Source: an uncultured Clostridia bacterium (GTDB lineage Bacteria > Bacillota > Clostridia > TANB77 > UBA1234). From it: a DNA stretch of 64,000 nucleotides. This document shows, piece by piece, positions 26,268 through 35,592 of the stretch; position 1 is the first letter of the stretch, and each line of letters starts with the position of its first letter. Both the position numbers and the translations under genes were made by a program. Under the pieces are notes generated by a model, which searched no databases, had not been told where the DNA came from, and saw nothing but the letters and a program-made list of their open reading frames with translations. The DNA lies in assembly GCA_934149305.1 (NCBI GenBank), contig CAKPEF010000009.1:1-64000 (forward strand), written 5' to 3'.

Positions 26268-27143
26268 ATGAGAGTACAAGAGTTAGAAGAACGAAGTAAA
26301 GAAACTAAAAAAGTAGGAATTGTTGGAATAATCGGAAATGTATTTTTGTTTGTAATAAAAATAATTGTTGCAATACTTAGTAAGAGTAACGCTATGCTTG
26401 CAGACAGTATAAACAGTGGCACAGATGTCTTGTCTTCACTTATGACTCTGATAGGTGGAAAGATAGCAGGCGAGCCATCAGATGAAGACCACAACTATGG
26501 TCATGGAAAAGCGGAATACATATTCTCGCTAATCATAAGCTTAATAATGGGTTACTTAGCATTAAAAATCGCATGGAATGGTATAAACTCTTTAATAGAT
26601 GGTGCAAAATTTGATTTTTCTCTTTCACTTATTATTGTGTGCATTGTGACAATAGTAACAAAGTTTAGCTTGTATCGTTATACTAAGAAAATCGGAAAAA
26701 AATCGAATAACATACTAATCCTTGCTAATTCCGAAGACCATATAAACGATGTTTACACAACACTTTCTGTTTTAGTCGGCATACTTGCTGCTTTAGTAAA
26801 CTTATACTGGCTAGATGGAGTAGTTGCAATAATTATTGCAATCAGAATTTTATACACAGCCATAGAATTTTTTATGCAAAGTTATAACGTGTTACTAGAT
26901 GTATCAATGAGCGAAGAAGAAATAGGCAAGATAAAGGATATAATAAAAACATATGAAAAAATAGACCACATAGATAAAGTGACATCAAAGGCAGTCGGTA
27001 ACTCATTTATAGTAATTGTAAAAGTATCTGTTGATGGAAATATGACAGTAAAAGAAAGCCATGAAATCGTAGGAAAATTGAAAGCAGAAATATTGGAACA
27101 AAAGAATGTGTATGATGTAATTGTGCATGTAAACCCAGCATAA
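26268..27143 (+). CDS. Cation diffusion facilitator transporter
   Basis: The 291-residue CDF antiporter has six membrane helices in the N-terminal two thirds. The metal-site motifs are DSINSGTDV (about 46-54) and DEDHNYGHGKAEY (about 72-84), with HINDVYTTLS in helix V. The C-terminal cytoplasmic domain (about 205-291) ends in VYDVIVHVNP. It probably exports Zn2+, Mn2+ or Fe2+; specificity cannot be read safely. Confidence 0.92.
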   Translation: MRVQELEERSKETKKVGIVGIIGNVFLFVIKIIVAILSKSNAMLADSINSGTDVLSSLMTLIGGKIAGEPSDEDHNYGHGKAEYIFSLIISLIMGYLALKIAWNGINSLIDGAKFDFSLSLIIVCIVTIVTKFSLYRYTKKIGKKSNNILILANSEDHINDVYTTLSVLVGILAALVNLYWLDGVVAIIIAIRILYTAIEFFMQSYNVLLDVSMSEEEIGKIKDIIKTYEKIDHIDKVTSKAVGNSFIVIVKVSVDGNMTVKESHEIVGKLKAEILEQKNVYDVIVHVNPA

Positions 27144-27206
27144 ATAAATTTAAGAAAATTGCAACGTACAATTTATTAAAAATTTTGAATTTGTTTTAAG
27201 AATAAA

Positions 27207-27241
27207 AAGAAAGCTCACGAAAAACATGAGCTTTCTTTTTT
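27207..27241. terminator. Bidirectional terminator between convergent genes
   Basis: AAAGCTCA pairs with TGAGCTTT, followed by CTTTTTT. It lies between the CDF gene and the minus-strand kinase and touches the kinase stop. Confidence 0.85.
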
Positions 27242-27812
27242 ATGCCAATATATTTTGAATTTTCTCTTTCATTTCATCTAGAGAAATTAAATTATCAAAT
27301 TTAACAACATGGATATTTTTATATTTCTCTGAAATTTCATCAGCTAGCTTTAAATAAGCGTTTTGTTGATTTATGCTACTTTCTTTGTTAAATTTTGCAT
27401 ACTTTATAGAAGCCTTGTTTTCTCTATTTAATCTCTTTTCAAATTCATTTTCATCGCTTAAATATAATGCAATAAAGTAAATATCGAAATCCAATTTACT
27501 GAGCCTCTCTAACAACTCTTCATACACATCAGAAAAAGAATAATCCTTAAATCCAAGTCTGCAGTACACTTCTTCTGTGAAAAACGTTCTATCAAATAAA
27601 AGGTTTATAGAATCGTTTTCTAAGTTTTTTATATAATCTAGTAAAGCAAAATACATCTTCTTAGATTTTTCTTTGCCTGCTACAGTTTTATCAGAGGTGC
27701 CACTTAATCTATAAAGATTGGTATATGGAAGATAAAACCTTATAAAATCAGTAACTGTAGTTTTACCAGCACCTTGTGGACCCTCAACAATAATTAGTTT
27801 TGAATTTGCCAT
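27240..27812 (-). CDS. Thymidylate-kinase-like P-loop kinase
   Basis: The 190-residue P-loop protein has Walker A GPQGAGKTT near residues 11-19, a DR(T/S) motif (LLFDRTFFTEEVY) near 73-76 and a lid with Arg/Lys (KRLNRENKAS). It resembles deoxynucleoside and dTMP kinases but lacks a clear full Tmk signature. The substrate is unknown. It is a single gene transcribed toward the CDF transporter, with an AGGTG ribosome binding site. Confidence 0.75.
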   Translation of the reverse strand: MANSKLIIVEGPQGAGKTTVTDFIRFYLPYTNLYRLSGTSDKTVAGKEKSKKMYFALLDYIKNLENDSINLLFDRTFFTEEVYCRLGFKDYSFSDVYEELLERLSKLDFDIYFIALYLSDENEFEKRLNRENKASIKYAKFNKESSINQQNAYLKLADEISEKYKNIHVVKFDNLISLDEMKEKIQNILA

Positions 27813-27900
27813 TTTAAAATCACCTCAAAAAAATTTATATCATATTAGAACAAAATGTGCAATGAAATTTAAACAATTGAAAATGTTGGGATAAAAACAT

Positions 27901-28035
27901 AGTTACTATTTAGTCTTCAAAAATAAAAGTATGTATCAAATGTAAATGTGTTTTATAAAAATGTAGCGGAGCACAGTGTGCTCCATAAAAATAATATTGG
28001 CTAGTACTTGTCATAAATTAAGCCTGAATACTAAC
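27901..28035. repeat. MITE-like repeat family A (nearly full length)
   Basis: AGTTACTATTTAGTCTTC at the left and AAGCCTGAATACTAAC at the right. The perfect core GGAGCACAGTGTGCTCC is in the middle. Confidence 0.9.
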
Positions 28036-28089
28036 AAAGCATAATCAAATTTTGAATTTTGAGCATATTATACTATGAATATAAAGTTT

Positions 28090-28224
28090 GGTAGTGTAAA
28101 CTGATTTGTGAAAAAATAAAATATGTAGCCAAAAAAAAGTAGCTTAAGCACAGTGTGCTCCATAAAAACCAATTGGTAGCAATAAACTAAAGTTGGGAAA
28201 ATATTATAATTAGTGAACACAACC
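28090..28224. repeat. MITE-like repeat family B (full length)
   Basis: The left end GGTAGTGTAAACTGATTT and right end ATTAGTGAACACAACC form an imperfect terminal inverted repeat. The core is AGTAGCTTAAGCACAGTGTG then CTCC. This is the reference 135 bp copy of family B, only 54 bp from a family A element. Confidence 0.88.
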
Positions 28225-28247
28225 TGGATTAGAGAGGGCGTGGGATT

Positions 28248-29403
28248 ATGAGAGAAATTTATGCAGATCATGCTGCAACAACTAAAACAAAAAAAGAAGT
28301 TTTAGAAAGTATGATGCCATATTTAACTGAGAAATTCGGAAATCCATCTACGATGTACAAATATGGAATAGAAAATAAAAAAGCAGTAGAAGATGCAAGA
28401 AGAAAGGTAGCTCTTGCAATAGGAGCAGAAGAGGCAAATGAAATATATTTTACATCAGGAGGTTCAGAATCAGATAACTTTGCGCTAAGAGGAATCGCAA
28501 AGTCTAGGAAAAATAGAGGAAATCATATAATAACAACAAAAATTGAGCATATGGCAATATTAAACACATGCAAAGCATTAGAAGAAGATGGCTTTGAAAT
28601 CACATATATAAATGTTGATTCGGATGGAATCATAAAAACAAGTGAACTAGAAAGAGCAATAAGGCCAGATACTATTTTAATATCAGTAATGTTTGCAAAT
28701 AATGAAATAGGATCAATAGAACCAATAGGAGAAATTTCAAAGATAGCCAAAAAGCATGGAATACTTTTTCATGTAGATGCAGTTCAAGCCGTTCGGAAGT
28801 GTAAAAATAAATGTTCAAAAATTAGGTATAGATTTAATGTCAATGTCTGGTCACAAATTTTATGGACCAAAAGGAATTGGTGCATTATATGTAAGAAATG
28901 GCATAGAGATAGAACCATTAATATATGGTGGTCATCAAGAAAGTGGAAAAAGAGCAGGAACAGAAAATGTACCTGCGATAATTGGAATGGGAAGAGCAAT
29001 AGAAATTGCTACACAAAATATAGATAGCTACGCTGAGAGACTAACATATATGAGAGATTATCTAATAGTTGACATACAAAGAAATATACCTCTAGTTAGG
29101 CTTAATGGCCATATTTACAAAAGATTACCTGGGAATATAAATATGTCATTCGATGGCATAAATGGAGGAACACTTTTATTATTGCTTGCAGAAAAAGGAA
29201 TATATTGTTCTAGTGCATCAGCTTGCTCTACTAGGGACAGTGTGCCATCACATGTATTAAAAGCAATAGGTCTTCCTGATGAAATAGCAAAAGGAACAAT
29301 TAGAATAACATTAGGCGAAGAAAATACATTAGATGATGTAAAATATATATCAAAAAATATAAAAGAAATAGTGAAAAGACTTAGGGAAGAGCAAAAAAAA
29401 TAA
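28248..29403 (+). CDS. NifS/IscS-like cysteine desulfurase, with +1 shift at CGG
   Basis: This PLP enzyme takes sulfur from cysteine for Fe-S clusters or tRNA thiolation. The first 182 codons contain YADHAATT, SGGSESDNFALRG and the PLP-contacting HVDAVQAV. CGG at 28794-28796 follows GTT; skipping C gives GSVKINVQKLG and then the PLP lysine in SGHKFYGPKG. The catalytic cysteine is in SSASACSTRDSVPS. The total of 384 residues is the family length. Without the skip a 259-residue protein lacking the PLP lysine results. It may supply sulfur to the SufCB system 2 kb upstream. Confidence 0.88.
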
Positions 29404-29617
29404 TATTACAAAACTATTACATTTGTATTACAATTCGATAACAACGCTTGTCTTTATATATGTTTTTATATAGAATATTTATGAAGTGAGAATTGAGTCT
29501 AAGTGCCAATATTTCCTCATTTTGCATATACCGCAAAAAACTAGAAATAATATATAAAAGAGCTGTAGTTCCTTATTACATGCTAATATAAGATAAATTG
29601 CAAAAGGCAAGGAAGGA

Positions 29618-30424
29618 ATGATATTTAATATGAAAAAATTTTCGAGTATCGCAAAAAAAATTTTAATATTAGTTGTTGTTTTAGTTAATATAGCAACAAT
29701 ATCTTTTGCTGCCTGGTGGGGAACTCCTGGATACGAGTGGTGTTTGTCTAAGGGTATTACAAAAATGATGACACAGAGCGCAATGAACAAAAAAGTAGAA
29801 CAAGAAGATTTTTATGCGATACTGCTTAGATACTTACAATACAAAAATGTTGATAAGCATAAAAATGTTGTACAAACACTTGGAAATACAGACAACATGA
29901 ATGCAGCTATTATAGGAATGATGAATACTATAAATAATTATATAACACTAACGGAGTTGTCACCTGACGATTTTAGAAGAGCTATCACTTATATAGAGCA
30001 TGCAGAAGATATAGCAGAAAAACAACAAAAGTTATTAAGCAGAGAAGAGCTTAAATCATTCTATTTGTATGTTTCTCTTGCTAAATACAAAGCAGCTTCG
30101 CTTATAAATGACACAAATTATAGAAAAACAGAACTAGCCAAGTATGGCAATGTGAAATATGCTTCTATCTTAGATTATGGCATAAGCCCATATTATGGTG
30201 ATGTTACAAGAAGAGAATTTTTAGTTCTGATGTTTAGTTTGCTTTCAGATCAAAAAAACATAACGGCTGATAGCGTTATTACACAATTTTATGAAGCAGG
30301 AGTTATAGAAGGATATCAAAATGATTTAATGCTTGACAAAGAATTAACATATGCAGAAATGTTTAAAATACTAAAACAGTTTGAAATTTTTGATTTTAAT
30401 CCTGAGGCTGAAGAACAAAGCTAG
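29618..30424 (+). CDS. Secreted protein with divergent SLH-like segment
   Basis: The product of about 265-268 residues has a signal peptide (SIAKKILILVVVLVNIATISFA) followed by helical segments. A C-terminal region (SPYYGDVTRREFLVLMFSLL ... GVIEGYQNDLMLDKELTYAEMFKIL) looks like a degenerate SLH motif pair. The start is either ATG 29618 or, with better spacing from GGAAGGA, ATG 29630. It precedes the pilus operon by 50 bp and may belong to it, perhaps as a cell-wall anchor (inference). Confidence 0.68.
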   Translation: MIFNMKKFSSIAKKILILVVVLVNIATISFAAWWGTPGYEWCLSKGITKMMTQSAMNKKVEQEDFYAILLRYLQYKNVDKHKNVVQTLGNTDNMNAAIIGMMNTINNYITLTELSPDDFRRAITYIEHAEDIAEKQQKLLSREELKSFYLYVSLAKYKAASLINDTNYRKTELAKYGNVKYASILDYGISPYYGDVTRREFLVLMFSLLSDQKNITADSVITQFYEAGVIEGYQNDLMLDKELTYAEMFKILKQFEIFDFNPEAEEQS

Positions 30425-30473
30425 CCATAAAACAAAAATGCAGCACAAAATCTAAAGAAAAGGAGCAAGAGGT

Positions 30474-32309
30474 ATGTCGAGTTGTTTAGGATTCTATACG
30501 GATAAAAATATGATAAAGTATGCTAAAATATCTAGCGATCCGAAATCAGATCTATACACACTAGAGGCTTATGGTGTCAAGTTTTACGACAATATAATGA
30601 CGACAATAGATGAAATACTACAAGAAGTAAAGATCGATCAGTGTACAGTATCTTTAGGACTTTCAAATGAGGGCTATCACGATATAGAAGTATTTAGAGA
30701 ATTAAAATCAAAAGATAGAAATGACTTAATACAAAGTGAGTTTAATGCATATTGCGAGAGCGAAGGCTTAGTTAACTCAGCACTTGAACTTAGATATCAA
30801 CTGGTGCAAAATACAGGAAACATGGATAAACTTTTAGCTATATGTTCTTATGTAGCAAAGTCAGAATTAGCGAACTTGAATAAAAACTTTGAAGGATTAA
30901 GAATTACAGCAGTTGCACCAGTCGGATTGAGCATAGAAAATATATTTAGAAATAAAGGCATAGATGAAGAAGCAGCAATAGTTAATATAGAAAATAAAAC
31001 AACTGTAACAATTCTGCTTAGAAATGAGGTACAAGATGTAATAGATATTCCTCTTGGAATGCAAGATATATTAGATAAGTTGGCAGAAAAATATAATTCA
31101 TATTCTAAAGCCTATGAAGCATGTAAAAAAGTTTCGGTTTATATTGATGATGTTACAACATTAGATGAAGAAAGCAGAGATGTACTAGATGTTGTTCTTC
31201 CTGTTCTTTATGATATAAGACAAAGAGTAGATGAAGCAATAACACCATATAAGAGATTGATGAAATCTGTATATCTTTCTGGTTCGGCAGTTGTTGTAAA
31301 TAATGTTGATTTATATTTCCAAGAAAGTTTTCCAGGTCTTAGATGCGTAATAGCAAAACCATTTTTAATATCACAAAAAGATAAAGAAATGGAAAAAGAA
31401 ATTGTAGAAGTAAATAGTGCAATTGCTATTGCACTAAATGGATTTGGAATGATGGATCCATCGATTAACTTCCATGGCGCTGCTAAAAAAGCAATGAAAA
31501 GCACACCTTTAAAAGATGCTTTTGAAAAAATAAATATAAAAGGAAAAATAAAAGATGCAAAAACAGCAGCAAAAGAATATGTAGAAGAAATTAAAAGAAA
31601 AGTGTCTACACCAAAAAGAGGCAGAACGTCTTCTGGCCCTTCAATTTTAGAAAAGATTCATTTAAGCGATAAGCTTAGTTTTTTAAAGAAAGGTGGAGCT
31701 AAAAAAGGTTCTAGAGGAAAAGTAAGGGTGGCATATGATGCTGATGTTGGAGACATACAAGCTACAGGAGGATTTGAAGATGGTGGAATGCCAAACGAGC
31801 CAACAGCATTAGATAAATGGCTTGTTAGATTAACGATAACATGCGTTGGAGCGTTAGTATTGTATGTGGTAGCAGCAACATATATAACAAATACATTAGA
31901 AGCAAAGCTTAGCGAAGCAGACAGCCAGATTAGCAAAGGAAATGCAGAGATAACGTTAGCAGCAAGTAGAGCTGATTATATTAGAACAAAGACTAGTGAG
32001 TATTCAGAAAAGATATCAAAATTAGAAGAAGTTATGCAAGAAATTGAAACAGAAAAAATGAAAAGAAGCTTTGATATACCTAATTTCATGAGCCAAGTAA
32101 TGTTTATAATACCACAAGGAGTTTCAATAACAAGTATAGATGTTTCAGAAACAGGAAAGGTAGATATAGTTGCGACATCACCACAATATGCACAACTTGG
32201 ATATTTTGTTTCAAGGTTAAAGCTTGAAAAAGTTTTATTAAATGTAGATATGACAGTAGAAGAGATGGACCAAACAATTAAAATAAAGGTAGGGGGGATG
32301 CTACCATGA
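30474..32309 (+). CDS. Fused PilM-PilN-like type IV pilus assembly protein
   Basis: The 611-residue protein has an N-terminal actin-like PilM part (residues 1 to about 340; GFYTDKNMIKYAKI, VAPVGLSIENIF, VYLSGSAVVV). A Lys-rich linker follows (about 340-440). The C-terminal PilN-like part has one membrane segment (about 452-472), a coiled coil and a small alpha/beta domain. In most bacteria PilM and PilN are separate proteins that link the inner-membrane platform with PilO. Here they are one chain. The pilO-like gene overlaps its stop by 4 bp. Confidence 0.85.
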   Translation: MSSCLGFYTDKNMIKYAKISSDPKSDLYTLEAYGVKFYDNIMTTIDEILQEVKIDQCTVSLGLSNEGYHDIEVFRELKSKDRNDLIQSEFNAYCESEGLVNSALELRYQLVQNTGNMDKLLAICSYVAKSELANLNKNFEGLRITAVAPVGLSIENIFRNKGIDEEAAIVNIENKTTVTILLRNEVQDVIDIPLGMQDILDKLAEKYNSYSKAYEACKKVSVYIDDVTTLDEESRDVLDVVLPVLYDIRQRVDEAITPYKRLMKSVYLSGSAVVVNNVDLYFQESFPGLRCVIAKPFLISQKDKEMEKEIVEVNSAIAIALNGFGMMDPSINFHGAAKKAMKSTPLKDAFEKINIKGKIKDAKTAAKEYVEEIKRKVSTPKRGRTSSGPSILEKIHLSDKLSFLKKGGAKKGSRGKVRVAYDADVGDIQATGGFEDGGMPNEPTALDKWLVRLTITCVGALVLYVVAATYITNTLEAKLSEADSQISKGNAEITLAASRADYIRTKTSEYSEKISKLEEVMQEIETEKMKRSFDIPNFMSQVMFIIPQGVSITSIDVSETGKVDIVATSPQYAQLGYFVSRLKLEKVLLNVDMTVEEMDQTIKIKVGGMLP

Positions 32310-32902
32310 TGAAAAAGATTATTTTGGCTGCGGTGTCTGCTCTATCAATTGTTGGTATTTATTTTCTAGTTACACAAGGATTTGTTCTTGAAGGAAGATT
32401 ACCATTTGACATAAAAGTTCTAAATTATAAAGAAATTATGGCAAAAGGTGATAACCTAACATCAAAGATAAATCAAATAGTAAAAATAAATACTACCCAA
32501 ATAGTTGAGGCTGAAAACAGAATAAGTGAAGAAAAAGATAGCTTCGAAGAAAAGAAAGCGACATATGAAAAATTAGAATCAAATGCATCAGAAGCAGAAA
32601 TAGCAGAGGCTAATAAAAAGCAAGAATACTTATTAGACTACTTATGGATTGTTATTGGTAATTATGCAAACGATAACAATGTTAAATTCAAAATGACAAC
32701 AGATGATAAAAACTTAAGAATCAATTTTGATATCACGGGCTCATATGTATCTATAATAAATTTCATATATGATATCGAAAACGATACAAACTTAAACTTT
32801 AGTTTAAACGGAATAGCAATACAAGGTAGTACAACTGATTCAACAAAAGCAAGTTTCTCAGTAGACGGTATAACAGTAAAAACATCAAATGCAGCGAGAT
32901 AG
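32306..32902 (+). CDS. PilO-like pilus alignment protein
   Basis: The 198-residue protein has one N-terminal membrane segment (about 4-22), a coiled coil (about 50-105) and a ferredoxin-like C-terminal domain. This matches PilO in size and design. ATGA overlap with the PilM-PilN fusion gene indicates translational coupling, as is usual for pilN-pilO. The last codons lie 12 bp before a family B repeat. Confidence 0.8.
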   Translation: MMKKIILAAVSALSIVGIYFLVTQGFVLEGRLPFDIKVLNYKEIMAKGDNLTSKINQIVKINTTQIVEAENRISEEKDSFEEKKATYEKLESNASEAEIAEANKKQEYLLDYLWIVIGNYANDNNVKFKMTTDDKNLRINFDITGSYVSIINFIYDIENDTNLNFSLNGIAIQGSTTDSTKASFSVDGITVKTSNAAR

Positions 32903-32914
32903 GACAAATTATGA

Positions 32915-33031
32915 GGTGGTGTAAACTAATTTGCAAAAAAAATGTAAGATGCAGCTTAAGCTTAGGTATGCTCCCTAAAACCAATTGATGCTACTACACT
33001 AAAATCAGCATTATAACTAGTGAACACAACC
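32915..33031. repeat. MITE-like repeat family B inside the pilus operon
   Basis: Left end GGTGGTGTAAACTAATTTG, core GCAGCTTAAGCTTAGGTATG then CTCC, right end ACTAGTGAACACAACC. Confidence 0.85.
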
Positions 33032-33055
33032 GATTATGAAAAAGGAGTTGAGTAT

Positions 33056-33394
33056 ATGAAGAAATTTCTTAAAGTATTAAAAGAAGTAGGAATAGCATTA
33101 GCAGCATTTCTTTGTGTTATTGGCGCTCTTGCATATTTATTTATAATAAAAATTCCGATAGCAGATGAAATACCACAAGCTGCACATATGAATTTACCAC
33201 CAGAAACTGATTTTGCTGTTGCAACCGGTGGAATAGAAAATGCTCAGAACGAAACCGTAGTATATCAATCAACAACTACAGATTTAGAAAACTATGGTTC
33301 AGAGTTAAGATATATATCTGGTAAGACAGAGCCATTATCAAATTCAAGTACTGGCACATCAGATATACCTACAGATGTAATAAACAGAAATTAA
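33056..33394 (+). CDS. Small single-pass membrane protein in the pilus operon
   Basis: The 112-residue protein has one membrane segment at about residues 10-32 and a Thr/Ser-rich external tail. I recognise no family; by position it could be a PilP-like or accessory pilus component. ATG 33056 is supported by AAAGGAG. A terminator-like hairpin follows (33417-33445). Confidence 0.65.
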   Translation: MKKFLKVLKEVGIALAAFLCVIGALAYLFIIKIPIADEIPQAAHMNLPPETDFAVATGGIENAQNETVVYQSTTTDLENYGSELRYISGKTEPLSNSSTGTSDIPTDVINRN

Positions 33395-33416
33395 AATAGA
33401 TTATCTTAAAACAAGT

Positions 33417-33445
33417 AGGGATATGCATAAACTGTATATCCCTTT
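33417..33445 (+). terminator. Terminator-like hairpin within the pilus cluster
   Basis: AGGGATAT pairs with ATATCCCT across an 11 nt loop, followed by TTAACTTT. The short T run suggests partial termination. Confidence 0.6.
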
Positions 33446-33466
33446 AACTTTAGAAAGGACACTATA

Positions 33467-34243
33467 GTGAATGTTTTTATTTATATTATGATTTTTATAG
33501 CAGGAACAGTATTTGGAAGTTTTTGTTCTTTGGCGGTATATAGAATACCTAGAAAAGAAAACATTACTTATGTGCGTTCACATTGCGTAAAATGCAATCA
33601 CAAATTAGCACCGCTAGATTTAATACCAATATTAAGCTATATATTTTTAGGTGGTAGATGTAGGTATTGTAAAGAAAAAATTAGAGCAAGATACATATTA
33701 TTAGAAGCATCATCAGGATTAGTATTTTTACTAATAGCACTTAGCTTAAAGATAAATGTATTCAGCACATTACAAGAATTCATAAACCTATTTTTAATTT
33801 ATTTATTTGTAACAGGTTTATTCTTAGTAGGCGGAATAGATAAAGAAAACTATGTAATATCAGATAGTATGTTATTATATTTAATAGGTATTTCAATATT
33901 AAAAATAATACTAAATGCAACATTAGGTATAAGTGCACTAACTAACATTGTAGGCTTTTTAGCAATACCAGCTGTATTATTAGTAATTAACTTAGTAAGC
34001 AAACTAAATAAAAAAACACCAATAGGTTATGGAGATATAAAATATATATCAGTTATTGGTCTATTTTTAGGTTATGCAGCAGAGTTATATATATTGCCAC
34101 TATCTCTAATCATTGCGGGAATAGGCTATATAATACACAAATATAAAGAAATACCATGGGGATACTATTTAAGCATAGCAACAGTGATAATGATAATATG
34201 TATAAACTGTTTTCCAGTGCTTTCAGAAATAGTAAACATATAA
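33467..34243 (+). CDS. pilD: Prepilin peptidase (PilD-like)
   Basis: This 258-residue membrane aspartic protease cleaves prepilin leaders and often methylates the new N-terminus. The N-terminal zinc-binding CxxC pairs are present (CVKCNHK; CRYCKEK). The catalytic Asp motifs are GGIDKENYVISD and GYGDIKYI. It starts with GTG 33467 after AAAGGAC. It should process the pilins encoded at 34260, 34806, 35272 and 38963. Confidence 0.92.
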   Translation: MNVFIYIMIFIAGTVFGSFCSLAVYRIPRKENITYVRSHCVKCNHKLAPLDLIPILSYIFLGGRCRYCKEKIRARYILLEASSGLVFLLIALSLKINVFSTLQEFINLFLIYLFVTGLFLVGGIDKENYVISDSMLLYLIGISILKIILNATLGISALTNIVGFLAIPAVLLVINLVSKLNKKTPIGYGDIKYISVIGLFLGYAAELYILPLSLIIAGIGYIIHKYKEIPWGYYLSIATVIMIICINCFPVLSEIVNI

Positions 34244-34259
34244 AATGGAGGTGTAAATT

Positions 34260-34664
34260 TTGAATATAAGATCAAAATCAGGTTACTCGCTAATAGAAAT
34301 CGGAATAGCACTTATAATAGTTGCAATATTTATGGTGTCAAGCCTGACACTACTTGCAGCAAGCAATGATAACTACAGAAGAATAGAACAAAAAAATATA
34401 GCAATGTCATATGCTATTAAAGCGATAGAAGCACTCCAAATAGAAGATAATAGCATAATAAATTTAGATGAAATAAAAAATAAAGCAAAAGTAGAAAATA
34501 ACATGGAGGTAAAAACAAGTATAGAAAGTCTTCCACCTAAAGATGGAAAAGACTATGGCAATAAAGTACAAATAATAACAGTAAATGTCGATTATAAAAT
34601 AAAAAGCAATGACGCAGGAAGTGTTGCAACAATGACATTAAAAACTTTAAAAGTAAATAGGTAG
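34260..34664 (+). CDS. Type IV pilin-like protein (minor pilin)
   Basis: The 134-residue protein has a short basic leader ending in KSG, then YSLIEIGIALIIVAIF, a classical class III prepilin sequence with Glu at +5. TTG 34260 follows GGAGGTG. Its TAG stop lies inside the left end of the following family B repeat, so the insertion has set or trimmed the C-terminus. Confidence 0.85.
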   Translation: MNIRSKSGYSLIEIGIALIIVAIFMVSSLTLLAASNDNYRRIEQKNIAMSYAIKAIEALQIEDNSIINLDEIKNKAKVENNMEVKTSIESLPPKDGKDYGNKVQIITVNVDYKIKSNDAGSVATMTLKTLKVNR

Positions 34665-34782
34665 TGTAAACTGATTTATGAAAATAGAATATGCTACAAA
34701 AGTGTGCTCTATGAGCAAACAAAAAACAGCGCAAAAAAAGTAGCTTAAGATTAGGTGTACTCCATAAATAAAAAACACAACT
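34660..34782. repeat. MITE-like repeat family B overlapping a pilin stop codon
   Basis: GGTAGTGTAAACTGATTTATG at the left supplies the TAG stop of the minor pilin gene. The core is AGTAGCTTAAGATTAGGTGTA then CTCC; the right end is shortened to AACACAACT. Confidence 0.8.
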
Positions 34783-34805
34783 GAACAATAGGTAGGAGGT
34801 AAAAA

Positions 34806-35270
34806 ATGAAAAATCAAAAAGGTGTAACATTAACAACACTTACAATATATATAATAGTTGCAACAATCTTACTTGGTACATTAACATTTATAAATATAAA
34901 CTTCATGTCTGAACTAGGAGAATTAACTAAAAAAAGCAAAATGACAAACGAAATAATGAAATTTTACTCATTCTTTGCAAGTGATGTAAAGAATGCTGAA
35001 AGAGTTTTAGAATTTTCAGAAAATTATGTAAAATTTGATAATGGTGTTCAATATTCAATAAGATATTCAGCTGATGAGAAAAAAGAAACTGGACAAGAAT
35101 ACGATGTATACGAAGTATACAGAGGAAACGCATTAGTTACAGACAAACTTTCAGGAGTATTTTTCAAATATAACATAGAAAATGAATGTATAAATGTAAG
35201 AGTATACTCAAAGGATGGAAATGTAACCAAAAGTGATGAACAATACTTTAAAGTAGGAAGAGGGTATTAA
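34806..35270 (+). CDS. Type IV pilin-like protein without Glu5
   Basis: The 154-residue product begins MKNQKG then VTLTTLTIYIIVATILLG. This is a class III leader and hydrophobic helix, but with Thr where Glu5 is usual. The C-terminal part is soluble. It is probably a minor pilin of the PilV/PilW kind. The N-terminus closely resembles the major pilin at 38963. Confidence 0.8.
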   Translation: MKNQKGVTLTTLTIYIIVATILLGTLTFININFMSELGELTKKSKMTNEIMKFYSFFASDVKNAERVLEFSENYVKFDNGVQYSIRYSADEKKETGQEYDVYEVYRGNALVTDKLSGVFFKYNIENECINVRVYSKDGNVTKSDEQYFKVGRGY

Positions 35271-35271
35271 A

Positions 35272-35463
35272 ATGAAAAAAAGCAGAGGATCAGTGACACT
35301 TGCAATATTTATTGCAATGCTAATATTTTCGCTTTATGGAATAATATTTTATGGCAATAGCGCAAGTAGCTATATAATGCAATCAAGAAGAATAGAAGCA
35401 ATACAAAAAGTATACTCGGGAGACATAGAAAATGCATATCAAATAGCAGAAACGCTAGAATAA
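35272..35463 (+). CDS. Short pilin-like protein
   Basis: The 63-residue product has leader KKSRG followed by SVTLAIFIAMLIFSLYGII and a short tail. It starts 1 bp after the previous stop. The arrangement suggests a PilX-like minor pilin, but it is too short for a globular domain. Confidence 0.65.
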   Translation: MKKSRGSVTLAIFIAMLIFSLYGIIFYGNSASSYIMQSRRIEAIQKVYSGDIENAYQIAETLE

Positions 35464-35592
35464 GCAAAATATGGTTATAGAGTAAAAAAATGAACTTAAG
35501 CCAAAAATATTGACTTGTTTTTTAAATATCATTAAAATAAATATTAGGAAAGTAGATATTCGGTTACAAAAGAAGAGGAGGAGAACATTAAA

